Assembly (NCBI GenBank): GCA_037501455.1
Contig: CM074855.1
Location: 30,661,001-30,725,000 of the forward strand
From: Lantana camara
Lineage: Eukaryota > Streptophyta > Magnoliopsida > Lamiales > Verbenaceae
DNA length: 64,000 nt
Direction: 5' to 3'
Made by a program: the position numbers and the translations under genes. The notes under the pieces are model-generated. The model saw only the letters and a list, made by a program, of their open reading frames with translations, was not told the DNA's origin and searched no databases. Positions within the stretch are counted from its first letter, which is position 1, and every line of letters begins with the position of its first letter. Positions 36,571 to 47,100 of the stretch are shown here, piece by piece.

Positions 36571-38910
36571 CTAAATGACATTCTGATCACATGTAGTCTT
36601 TTTGTGACCTTTTCCTCCACACTTTGAACAGGTGTTGTACCTTTTTCTTCCCTCAGAAGGTGCCCGGAATCTAGTCATCCTTTTTCTTCCAACACGCACC
36701 TTCAGTGGAGGTGGCAGTACTTGTTTTATACCTATATCTTCAGGCAATTCCCACTGTAACTCTGGAGGTGTAGGAAAAATTATCTCAGAATATGCAAGTA
36801 TGTAGTACTCAACAGTGTAAAATTGGGAGCATAGGGAATATATTCTTTGTCCAAACCCTATTGGGTTTTACTCCCTTAACGCCGATAATGCATGGGGGCA
36901 GGGGATCTTATCCATCTGGAAGACACCACATGTGCACGTCATATTGTTCAAGTCAACCATAACCTCTGCTCCAATTCCACGAACAGAAAATTCATGAGCA
37001 TTGAACTGTTGTGCAAGGCATCCTTTGGATTTCTCCAGATTACTCCGGAGAAGTTTCTCTTTGGATGGCACCAGGACTGTACTGCAGTTGATCATGTCCG
37101 TTCTCCGGGTGTGGAACCAATCAGCCAATATTCTTATGATAGACTCAAACAGAGCAGGGATAGGATACTCCCTTTCAAATCGAATCCTAGAATTAACAGA
37201 CTCAGCGATGTTGCTAGTCAGAACATCATACCTGTTTGTTTTAGAATGCACCCTGCTCCATAACTCAAAACCAACTTCATCCTTCAAGTACTCTGCAGCA
37301 CGTTTGTGAATACGTTCGATCTCTTTGTAGTGCTCCATGAAATCTTCGACGGTGTATGCTTTAACTGCCCTAAAAAATGGCTCAAGGATTCCACTTTTTT
37401 TAAAACGTTGTCTCAAGTTCTCCGATAAGTGCTTCGAACAAAATCCATGATGAGCCTTAGGATAAATCTTAGCAACCGCATTTTTAATGGAGACATGTCT
37501 ATCCGATATTATATAGAGATCATCACTATCCGGTGCTATCCTTTTTAAATTTATAAAAAACCACTCCCATGATGCATTATTTTCGGAATCAACCACTGCC
37601 CATGCAATCGGATAGGTATGGTTCTCACTATCTTGTGTAGTAGCCAATAAAAGAGTACCATCGTATTTACCGGTTAAGAAACAACCATCAACGGCTAACA
37701 CCTTGCGCATGTACGTAAAACCCTGTATGCATGGTCCGAATGCAACAAAAAAATGAAAAAACCTGTTTTCGTGGTCAAGAACCAATTCAGTGACGCTTCC
37801 TTGATTCTTAACAGTTAGCATATAACGATATGCATCTATAATTGCATATCCATGCTCAGGTGATCCCCTGACAATATTTTTTGCATGTATTATGCCCATC
37901 CAACATTTCCAGTAACTAACCTTGGCCCCCAATTCAGCTTCGACGTACTTTTTAATTTCGCCTGGTGTGGGACCTTTCTTGTCAAAAAACAATGGCTTCA
38001 CTAAGTCCCCAATCAATTTTGCGGTAGCCTGTTGATGAGTGGTACTTGCTTCTTCCAACCCACAAGTGTGCATCCGGTTATACTTTCTGAGGATAAATCT
38101 GTCAGAATTAACATATTTAACACACCGAAACCACCACTTGCAATCCTGCGAATAACATCCCAGAACAAGAAGGGACTTTGTAGATTTTATCGTTCGAAAT
38201 TGAAAGCTTCCCTTACATGCAACAAGGTTGATCTTCATGATGGCATCTTCTTTGTTTATAAACTCTTCATCCTCATTAAAACCTGAGCCATCATCCCATG
38301 TATGACTTTCAATCCTGGCCTCTGGATTATCATAACATATAATGGCTTCCTCCTCATTAATACATTGATCGGGCACTTCTTCCTCGATCACATTTTCAGA
38401 AGGATTTTGAAGATCTTCATTACAACGATCTACCATTTCTTCGTTTATAGAAAGGGTGTTATCGGGAAGATTGAATTCTTGACCGTTGATATCAGGGAGA
38501 CTGAAGTCTTCATACTGATGCTGGTATTGATCTTCACCCTGAGAAGTAAACCCGCTTGTACCAACATGTTCGGATTCTGTTCGACTCTCCTTCCTATCCA
38601 AGGAAACAATCAAAACGGGCCTCCAACCTTGAGGAGAGATATCGGCAAAATAAACTTGTAGGTCGTGATCAGTCTTTATTTCAGTTGGATAACAGGTTGG
38701 AGGTGCACTTGTAAGAGAATATTTCACGTGCACATCATCATGGGAGCAAGTAAGTCCTGATTGTTCTATAATATCACTTATCAACATTTGGAATGTAGTC
38801 TGATTGCTCACAAGAATAGCAGAAGTTTGCTTGCTCTCCGCAACCCAATTCAAACACGTGGTTTCTTCTTCCCACACTCCAAATTGAAATGCAATAACAA
38901 ATTTTAACAT
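36571..38910 (-). pseudogene. Mutator-like (MULE) transposase, one in-frame stop before the zinc knuckle
   Basis: A 680-codon frame runs from 38910 to a TAA at 36868-36870. The same frame then continues for 98 more codons to a TAG at 36571. The N-terminus (1-105) is a PB1-like region, followed by an acidic linker (110-225). The MuDR-type DNA-binding zinc region has C252, C257, H281 and C283. The MULE transposase core follows, with D408 in AVDGCFLTG and D470 in ISDRHVSIKNAV, and FCSKHLSENLR at 490. The SWIM zinc finger is C659-x-C661...C671-x-H673. Past the stop come the usual MULE tail (YTVEYY, a Pro-rich stretch) and a CCHC knuckle, CSKCGGKGHKKTTC. The stop cuts right after SWIM, so a 680-residue protein keeps DNA-binding and catalytic parts but lacks the knuckle. 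It looks recently inactivated or readthrough-dependent. A splice that skips the stop is possible but not evident. Confidence 0.9.
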
Positions 38911-38989
38911 AACCCAGTCGTCGTTCCTTTACAACATTAAAAAAAAAAAAAATTAACCATGCATGCATTACAAAACTGAGAAACAAAAA

Positions 38990-39442
38990 ATTTGATCGCG
39001 TGATCGATTGATAAAATCGCGTGCGCGATTAACTAATCGCGTGAGCGATTTTGAGAAATCGGGCAAGCGATTAATAAAATTTAGTGCGCGATCACGCTGT
39101 ATTGTCGTTATATTGGCGACCAAAATAGGTTAGGGAATGTACTGCATTAAACCCAGATAGATGGGGTTCAGAAAAAACTCAGTTAAATCATTCAGTGAAA
39201 ACGAAGTTCAACATATAGGTTTGAGAAAAAATTTAAATGAATCGCTTGACCGATTTATTGAAATCGCGCAAACGATTGATAAAATCGAGTGCGCGATCAC
39301 TTTGTATTGGCGTTAATTGGCGTCCAAAACAGGTTAGGGAATGTACTGCATTAAACCCAGATAGATGGGATTCAGAAAAAACTCAGTTCAATCATTCAGT
39401 GAAAACACAGTTCAAAAAATAGGGTTCAGAAAAAATTCAAAC
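38990..39442. repeat. Palindrome cluster right of MULE and ~205-bp direct duplication
   Basis: Palindromes of the same AATCGC-N-GCGATT type recur at 38997-39075 and 39238-39298. Two direct copies of about 205 bp follow each other (about 39037-39238 and 39242-39442). Each holds GTGCGCGATCAC, GTTAGGGAATGTACTGC, ATTAAACCCAGATAGATGGG and CAGAAAAAACTCAGTT. The stretch is upstream (5') of the minus-strand transposase gene and mirrors the cluster on its 3' side, as expected for subterminal regions of one transposon. True MULE ends and a 9-bp target duplication were not identified. Confidence 0.65.
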
Positions 39443-39820
39443 GAACAGAAACCCTTCAATACCTTTGATTGTTGTTGTTTGCCATTGTACCTGTAATCAG
39501 AGAAAGTTTTTGAAGAATCAAACGAACACTGCACAACACTGCAATCGGAGAAGAAATATCAGAAAAATAGGGTTTTCGTCGCATACAGGAAGGAGAGAGA
39601 AATTGAGAGAATTGGTTGAATGTGATTTGGGGCCAGATTCTAATTTTGTATAAATTTTGGGGCCAAAAAGAGTCTGCAAAATCCTGACGTGGCAACTATT
39701 TAATTAAGCTGAGTAATTAATTAAGAGTTAATCAAGCAAAGGGTTATATAATCAATTCTTTTGAAACTAGGGGTTACATAACTAAAAAAAGACTTGGGCG
39801 TCCCTTTTAACCGAATGCCC
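39443..39820. other. No gene recognised; possible outer MULE flank
   Basis: This is AT-rich sequence with G-rich words (GGGGCCAAAAAGAG, AGGGGTTACATAAC) of the kind seen in many plant transposon ends. I could not find an inverted partner on the other side of the transposase gene. Short open frames here have no recognisable content. Confidence 0.35.
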
Positions 39821-40895
39821 CGAGAAAGAATAGGGTTAAGGGGTCGACCTTAATCCTAATTCAATTCAAATTTTACTATTTTCGATAAAAATTTTGATGA
39901 ATTAAATTGATTATAAATACCTGTAATTTAAAATAATAAGCAGATCTAGAATTAAGAAATACAATTAGTTCTTAAGTTAATTATTTTATACATATATGTA
40001 CTGACGTGGCATGTACCCGCTGTCGATTTGGACCAATCATCTTGCCTCGGCCGGAGCATACCTCTCGACCCTCATGCTCGAACACCCTTTTACCCACATA
40101 AATTACCGCGTAGACCATCGACCCACAGTCGGACCTCCAGGCCGTTGTGATCGACCCAACCCCTCGACCGGCCAGCACACTATTCCACTAGCTGGACAAA
40201 GTGGCCGACCGCGCATTTAATGCACGGTCTTAATGGGGCACCTGTCAGCTCCCCACGCCAACACGTCGAGGCGGCAACTTCTATCTCCTCTCTGTATAAA
40301 TACCCCCTCCTCATTTATTGCACGGTAAGTTTTCTCACCTAACTCTTTTCACCGCTCAATTGTTTCGATCATCTCCATCGGACCTGACTTGAGCGTCGGA
40401 GCACCAACCCGGGTCTCACACCCACCTTCCCCGAGTTGGTTTCGAAGTTCACGTTTATTTCGACCCGTGCAGGTCTCGAGTAGTCGGACGGCTGTTTCCC
40501 CCTCAACAAATAGAGTGATCGTGTCGGAATCCTCGATCGGACATCAAGCAGAATTTTTGGCTCGATCATGTACCATTGTATTCAATAATATATCTTTCCC
40601 TATATTTTAAAATTCTAACTATAGGTGATACCATGCTAAATTGTCATATTTGGACAAGTTAATTGTTCTGTTTTTGAGCTTTAATTGGTCTTGGATTGAC
40701 GGATGATGTATTTCATTTGATTTACGGTAGGTGGAGGACTACCGAAGAAAAATGGGCAAGGCCATGCAGTTTGGAAAGAATTTCGATGACTTGATTTTAA
40801 GGGTTGAACAACTGTTAAAGTCTGTTGAGTTGCAAATTTTCTGCTTTATTTCTGGACATTAGATCTCAGGCCTTCTTTTAGCGACTTCTCACCAT
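39821..40895 (+). repeat. Paralogous segment, copy 1 (carries a solo LTR)
   Basis: The host sequence (39821-40001 and 40574-40895) matches the host parts of copy 2 (55233-62599). It starts at CGAGAAAGAATAGGGTTAAG, runs through AATTGATTATAAATACCTGT and TTCAATAATATATCTTTCCC, and ends at TTAGCGACTTCTCACCA. After 40731 an acceptor-like TTTACGGTAG is followed by a short exon-like stretch readable as GGLPKKNGQGHAVWKEF before a stop. Copy 2 preserves the same words with changes. The origin of the segment is unknown; a gene-fragment-bearing transposon or a segmental duplicate are both possible. Confidence 0.8.
40002..40568 (+). mobile_element. Solo LTR A (567 bp), TSD TGTAC
   Basis: It runs from TGACGTGGCATG to CTCGATCA and is flanked by TGTAC at 39997-40001 and 40569-40573. 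It is absent from the paralogous position in copy 2. It contains a TATA box (TATAAATAC at 40295) and, about 90 bp later, CTGACTTGAGCGTCGGAG, a motif I associate with many plant Ty3/gypsy LTRs. Near the end is GGCTGTTTCCCCCTCAACAA. There is no internal domain on either side, so it is a solo LTR left by LTR-LTR recombination. The orientation by TATA is plus. Confidence 0.85.
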
Positions 40896-41685
40896 GTTGA
40901 TCAATATTTAATTTTAAATTTATGACTGCAATGGCATATGCTATTTTTTTTTTATGTTTTGAATTTTTCTTATGATTTTAAAAAGCCATTATTTTTATAG
41001 TTTTATGTGTTTTATTTTAGTTTTCTTATGTATGGTTCAATATGTTTTTTATTCTTAAATATATATATTAATCTTTTTATATATTTGTTATTACATTTAA
41101 AGATTTTTTAAGTTCTTTTAGGTAGTTTCATTTTATTTTTTCCGTTACATTTTGAGAGTTAGTTTATTGATCAAAATTTTTAACATCATTTTATTTTTAT
41201 TTTACAACTTTTGTCTTCTTGAATGCATCTACACATGTAGCATTCAAATAAAATGAAGTGATGCGAATGTTTTGGAATATATTTTGGAACTTTTTGAATC
41301 CCTTTATTTTGGAACTTAATTTTTAAATAAAATATAAAATATGCAAATATTTTTTCCCACTCTCAGCTCTCGATGAAGTGAAAAGAATATTTAAAAATAT
41401 GTGTTCTCATTTTTAAAGAAAAATGTTAATAAAAGATACATAATACTAGAGTAATTTTTGTGTATCGCACGAGTTGAATGCTAGTATATTATAATATAAA
41501 TACAAATATCGATTTTAAATTTTTTTTCTTATTCCACTTTGTAACTACATGGAAAGTTTTGATTATATGTAAGACATTATTTATTTCGCTCATAGATAGG
41601 TATTAAATCATTTTAGTCAATTGATAGTGTTAAGTTATATATATGTTTCAATTATTTTTAAATTCTTCTTTTGCCCCATCTAAGT
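40896..41685. other. AT-rich spacer, no feature seen
   Basis: Very AT-rich sequence with T runs and no open frame, tandem repeat or terminal inverted repeat that I can support. It may be an old intron or decayed transposon sequence. Confidence 0.4.
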
Positions 41686-41699
41686 GACTTTAACATTGA

Positions 41700-41785
41700 G
41701 CCAACGGATATTGGTCCAAGTTTCAAGGGCGAGGTCGAGGGTTCGAATCCCGCTTCAGTGTGCGTGTGTCAAAAAAAAAAAAAAA
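41700..41785 (+). mobile_element. Short tRNA-derived SINE copy 1, TSD GACTTTAACATTGA
   Basis: The body starts GCCAACGGATATTGGTCC and contains a polymerase-III B-box-like GAGGGTTCGAATCCC. It then has a GTGTGCGTGTGT stretch and ends in a run of 15 A. It is bracketed by 14-bp direct repeats GACTTTAACATTGA (41686-41699 and 41786-41799). Beginning, B box and GT-rich tail match the two longer copies at 50952-51067 and 63586-63712, so it is a shortened member of the same family. Confidence 0.85.
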
Positions 41786-41799
41786 GACTTTAACATTGA

Positions 41800-42361
41800 A
41801 GTGATTGGATTCAAGTTCAAGAATCTCCTTGAACAAGTTGAGTTGTGGACGATTGTCGGGGCCGTAAAAGTGGTCGTTCGATTGCAAATTCATGCGGATA
41901 AGGGTACCAAAATTCAAAAAAAAATTGTCTACTGGTTTAAATTTAGTCTCTCTTCTATTATTTTTTCTTTTTTTGAGTGAGGCAACATGTACATATACTA
42001 GAATCATTTTAGCTTATTAATATCCAATTAGATAAATTTCTTTTAAATGGCAAAATATTTACATTAACATGAATATTCTTGCTTATAAAAAATATGTGTC
42101 TTTTTGATAAATGGCTTTTGCATTAGATCCAACTCACCCTACCCATCGTCTCCTTCTCTCGAAATATATCTCCCATGTCATGCCTAGGAGACGACCACAA
42201 AACTCCAGCTAATAAGAAAGAATAGCGAGAAGTGCAAGAAAATATTAACGCTAAATACAAGAAAGAAATATGCTCAAAACCACATTTCAAAATAAGTAAA
42301 AGGGGTAATTCCATTACCAAATTATTTGCAAACAAGAAGTTAAGATGCACCAAAAGCAGAA
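41800..42361. other. No gene recognised (3' flank of the TIC20 relic)
   Basis: AT-rich sequence downstream of the minus-strand TIC20 stop codon. It may include the former 3' untranslated region, but no poly(A) signal can be singled out. Confidence 0.35.
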
Positions 42362-43467
42362 CTAAGCACCATGATCACAATCCATGTCACATGGCTTATT
42401 TCTGATAATCTGGAGTCTGATGTGGGGCGAGGTGATAAAGTCCATAACATCAGATATGAAAGGCACGTGTCAAGTATCCCACATCGAATAATCAAAGATG
42501 TGGAGCACAATATATAATGGCTTGGCAACCCTCCCCTCAATAGCTAGCTTTTGGGGGTGAGTAAGGCCAAACACATTATTCATCATGGTATCAGAGCAGG
42601 TCCGATTCTAGGCCTGTCTCTCCACCCCGCCGGATGTTCCGATTCCCGGCTTGTAGATGTTCCGATTCCTGCAATGTTCACGCTCCAGTTTGTCCCGCGT
42701 TCCGTGGCCCTGGGCGTGACGGGGGTGTGTCAAGTATCCCACATCGAATAATCAAAGATGTGGAGCTCAATATATAATGGCTTGGCAACCCTCCCCTCAA
42801 TAGCTAGTTTTTGGGGGTGAGTAAGGCCAGGTATCTAGTCTTACAGTTAATAGCACGTTCGGGTACATCCCACAAAGGGCACATCTCATGCACTCCAAAA
42901 CCGTAAACATAAATGCAAATGAGATAAAGACCCAAAAGTGCATTCCAATATTACCCAAGTACAACTCGGGAGAATCCCCATAATAGCTCAGGGATTGGCT
43001 CAGGTATCCCGAAATATAGCTCAAGAATTGGGTCAAGGTTGCCGCATTTTGAAAGAGCCCCTCCAACAGCAAACTCATACCCACGTGAAATCTAAAGAAA
43101 TGCGGCCATTCTTTTTTATCCACCACTCCATACCAACCAACAAACAAGTATGCAAAGAAAAACCATTTAGGTATTCTCCCTAAGGACATTAGGAAAGGGC
43201 AATTGCAGAATTTAAAATCCTCCAAGACAGGATGTATGTAGGGTGCAGTTTTAGCAAACAACCATGTCTCCTGAAAAGACAGTAAATATGGGATGCAGGC
43301 CAAAATTCTCCACCAAAATCTCGGTTCGCTTGTCATAAGGGGGGAAATTTGAGGTTCATTTGTGGATGCTCCGGGAGGTAATGGTAGGAAACAGGGGTTG
43401 GGTAGTATGGGAATTGAGTGAAACGAGCTACCTTGTTTCCCATGCAGGAAGGGTGTTGACGTAATTC
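42362..43467 (-). pseudogene. TIC20: TIC20-like chloroplast import channel subunit, last exon split by a TRIM
   Basis: From an acceptor AG at 43469-43468 the minus frame reads a Ser/Pro-rich linker. It continues into the Tic20 domain: PRFWWRILACIPYLLSFQET, LEDFKF, GRIPKWFFFAYLFV, KEWPHFFRFHVGMSLLLEGL, GMHFWVFISFAFMFTVLECM and CALCGMYPNV. These are the four hydrophobic segments of the inner-envelope protein import component. The frame is interrupted at NV by a 385-bp TRIM (42468-42852) with GCACG duplicates. Across the insertion it resumes in phase as VPFISDVMDF and ends at TAG 42362. No ATG lies in this exon, so upstream exons are needed; one candidate is at 43821-43921. The insert adds stop codons, so the C-terminus is altered unless the TRIM is spliced out. 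The rest of the domain is open, suggesting recent damage. Paralogue assignment (I versus IV) is not attempted. Confidence 0.85.
42468..42852 (+). mobile_element. TRIM (terminal-repeat retrotransposon in miniature), TSD GCACG
   Basis: Two direct terminal repeats (42468-42582 and 42728-42852) both begin TGTCAAGTATCCCACATCG and share GGCTTGGCAACCCTCCCCTC and TTTGGGGGTGAGTAAGGCC. A primer-binding site TGGTATCAGAGC lies at 42586-42597, 3 bp after the first repeat. A purine tract GACGGGGGTG precedes the second repeat. The element is flanked by GCACG at 42463-42467 and 42853-42857. The whole unit is only 385 bp and has no coding capacity. The second terminal repeat ends in TA rather than CA, and its last 20 bp have diverged from the first. 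It sits inside the TIC20 coding exon in opposite orientation to the gene. Confidence 0.92.
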
Positions 43468-43820
43468 CTGTCACGATAGCTTAAAATGAAAACCGAAACT
43501 ATTTGAATACCATACGAATGGATCATATTTGTGTTGTTGTAAGGTAAAACAAGATTGTTATTTATTTTCATGAGAGATAAAACGAATTGTATGTAGTATT
43601 AAATATTCAGCATAATCTTTAAAAAAAAAATCAACATAACTAACTCAGAAAGACAAATATAAAATGCTTCTGCGAGAGTCGAGACCATATCAAGTGAAAC
43701 AATTCGAAAAAAAAGAAAAAAAGCAAATAACTACGTATTAGGATAATTTTTTTCATTTTAAACAAGCCAGTAACAAGAATACTAACAAAATAACCCTTAT
43801 TTGAAACAACTTATAATTAC

Positions 43821-43921
43821 CGAAAGGTGAAGACGATTTAATATTTGGAAGAGGTTTCCATGAACTTCTACCACAAAAAGATGCAATTCTCCTTTGCAAA
43901 GAGTTATTTACACCATACCCC
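43821..43921 (-). pseudogene. TIC20: Candidate upstream exon of TIC20 (transit-peptide part)
   Basis: On the minus strand an acceptor ACACAG precedes 43921 and a donor GTAATTATAAG follows 43821. The frame between reads NSLQRRIASFCGRSSWKPLP and then a Ser-rich end. This is rich in Ser and Arg and poor in acidic residues, like a chloroplast transit peptide. It ends one base into a codon, and the acceptor at 43468 supplies the other two (Gly), so the phases fit. An initiating ATG is not present, so a further upstream exon must have existed, possibly displaced by the LTR insertion at 44110. This rests on composition and splice phase only. Confidence 0.4.
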
Positions 43922-44109
43922 CTGTGTTAGGTGAAATGGGCAAGAAAAACCCTGTATTACAAATATTAACACAGGGAACCCTATGTTTTCAAAATATTTG
44001 CATGCTGAACCCTAAAAATTTCTAGTATCGGTAGAACACTAATTTTCTCTATTTATTGTATGCGAAATAACTAATTTAACCTTTTATATTATGATATACA
44101 TCATCTTAG
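43922..44109. other. Short unannotated spacer
   Basis: Contains a loosely repeated word (CCCTGTGTTAGGTGAAATGG, then AACACAGGGAACCC) typical of decayed plant repeats. No gene. Confidence 0.35.
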
Positions 44110-47100
44110 ATGTAACACCCCGAGCGAAGGGCGCCACATCCCCCGCACCATAGCTCAACACGTGAAACGAAATGGAGACTCCGTCCACGCATCAAGCCAT
44201 GGCGAACGGGTGACCAACAAAATTCAAACCTAAGCTAGGCGGTCTAGACCCTACTCAGAGCGCGCAATAAAAACAAATAGCGAATGCGGAAGCACCAGAA
44301 ACTCACAAAACAAATAAACATACTTGAGACATATGAAAATTATGATTCAAGTTATACAAACCTTTACAATTTCGAATTTAAGTCATAAATTATACATATA
44401 ACGTGACTTAGCAAAATGCATAAAGGAAACAAAGTACAATGCATGACTCAAGCTACCCAAAACCAAGACTCAAAGACAACCGCCTAGCTCCAACTCCTCA
44501 GAACGAATACCTACAAACTCAAACAAAAAGGGGGAAAAAGATAGAAATAACGAGGGTCAGCCCTAGAGACTGGTGAGGGGGCTAACACACGCACCCATAC
44601 ATATACATAAGAGCAAAGCATATACAAAGTTGAAAGGGTTCATGAACCGGGCATGGTTTTTGCATTCTAAAACATTTAACCAATGGTAATATATATAAAG
44701 AAAGAAGTTCGGGGCCGAAGGCCAAATTCAGTCAAGTTTTAGAGTTTAGAAATCCGTCCCCGTTTCACAACCATAAACGAAACATAACGAACTGAAAGCT
44801 TAAATCCAACCCACTTACTCTAGAAACAAAGGCGAAGCGAAACACAAAACGAATCATAAATCAATCCCACCTCCACACCATTTGGGGAAGAGAGGTGCCC
44901 CTCTCAACCCACCATAGAACGAAACTTGTGAACCGGAGGATCCCGCCCGGTTCCTTCGACGGCCAGCCAAAATACGCTCCGTCGGCATAGGAGAACTAAG
45001 TCTCCCGTTGGTGGAGAAGTGCACAGGGGTCGTAACCGGCGACCCCATGTTCGTCCCGGGTCTCCCTTACCCACAACTCCGGGGCCCATCACACATATAA
45101 CACACATATATTCTTATACTTATCACACTTACCAGACGAAGCTTATTCACAAGTCATACCACACTTACACACACACCTTCTTATCAAAGCTTATCAAAAC
45201 AAACGAAAATAGAGCCTATATACTTATAAAAGCGTTTTCAAAGCCTCTTGACAAACGGGATAAAACCCCCAAAATACATATCAAAACACATATCTATATA
45301 GATATACATATATATATCGCATACGGGTTCGAAATACAAATAGGGTTTTAGGTCATCGTGACTAAAAGGAAAGAAAACCTCACCTGGATGACCAATCCGA
45401 ACAAAACGGACCAAAAGGAGTCAAACGAACCACTTCCTCACATCGAAACGAACCTAAGAACAAAGCAAAGAGCAACAGGCAAACTTAGACTCAAAATGAA
45501 CCATATTAACGCTCGGTGAATGCATATGAATGCAAGTGATACTTATGGAGCTTAACAAATTGACATATAATGCATACGAGTTCATTTTAATGCATAAGTC
45601 TCATAAATCATATCAAACAGATTCACAGATTTCATATAACGATCATATCGTACTATACAACATGTTATCAAAGCATTCATAGCATACAAGGAGCAAGGAA
45701 TGACCATACAAGGCATATAGACCACAAACGGGACAAGAGAAAGCAACGAAAAGCAAGGGAACGGAAAAGAGTTACACTTAAAAAAATCAAACCGAGGGGA
45801 ATGACACGCCTGTGTCATCCCAGAAGCCTAAACTGAGACACCCCCGTGTCTCAGTACAGGCGGGAAACAAAGCTACAAAAAAGGGGGTGACACGCCCGTG
45901 TCACTCCAAAAGAACAAACCGAGACACGGGGGTGTCTCGGTACATAGACGAAAAGGGGCGAAAAGGGCTGACAGCTGCGGTTTAAAAAGGGGAAAAACAA
46001 AGAGCCAATCAAGGGCTGAAAGAGAGGGAACTACTCAGGCCTCAAATACACACATAACATGCATGAAATACACACAAAAGAATCACATTAAAAGACCAAA
46101 GAATGAAGCAACAAAGATCATTCAAATCAAGCAACGAAAATCGGACAAAGAAGAGCATACCATGCATTCATGCCATGATCACCAACTTAGGGGCTGAGTT
46201 TGGAGTTAAAAGTTTGGGGAATGAATGCTAACATGTTAAGAAACTAATATACTCCATGTATATACAAATTGACACGAATTGGAGCACATTAGAACCATCA
46301 AATGATCACAAAAATGCAACAGCAGCAGTTTAGTTCGCCCATGCCGACAAACAGGCCATGCACTTCAAATTTGGGGTCAAGATGCAAGTTAAAAACTAGG
46401 AAAGGCCAAACTAACATAAAGAGCAACTCATATAATTCATGCTCATGCAAATTCACACGAAAATAAGTACAAGAGATCAACCAAATACTTTAAGTATCAC
46501 AGCAGCAGTTAGGTTTGCATATAGCATACAAACAGGCTTCATGTTGTGGTTTAGGAGCTGAAAATGGATCTAAAAACTTGCAAGAGCAGGGCTAACATGT
46601 AAAGCAATTAGTATACAACATCTCCATGCAAATTCACACGAATTGGAAGCCATTAACTCAAGAACCAAAGCACAAATCCACACAGCAGTTCCAAAACAGG
46701 GGAGAAGTTTTTAAGGTTCAAGAACTCAAGTTTGCAGCCATAATAAAGCATGAATTCAGGGCAAAACGAAGCACATTCATAGAACAACATGTATAATACA
46801 TAACCAAGCATTAGCACACGAAATTGGAGGCAAGAATTCCAACATTTGGTCTCAAAAACGTGACAGCAGTCCTGTGAAAAAGAGCAGATTTGCAGCAGTT
46901 CGGTTTTCAAGTTTCATGGCCAAAAACTCAAGGTTTCAATCATGTTATCAATGGAGAATCAACCCTAACACATCTATCATGAAATATAAATCAAGAATGG
47001 AAGCAAAGAAGTTCATATAATCACCAATCATGCACCAATTCAGCCCCAAACTTAAGCTAAGCCATGGATTCAAAAATATGAGCTAACCCTAACTATTCAT

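Noticed and set aside
42123..42353. Minus-strand frame downstream of TIC20 as a gene
   Set aside because: The frame overlaps the TIC20 3' flank, is short and shows no recognisable motif.
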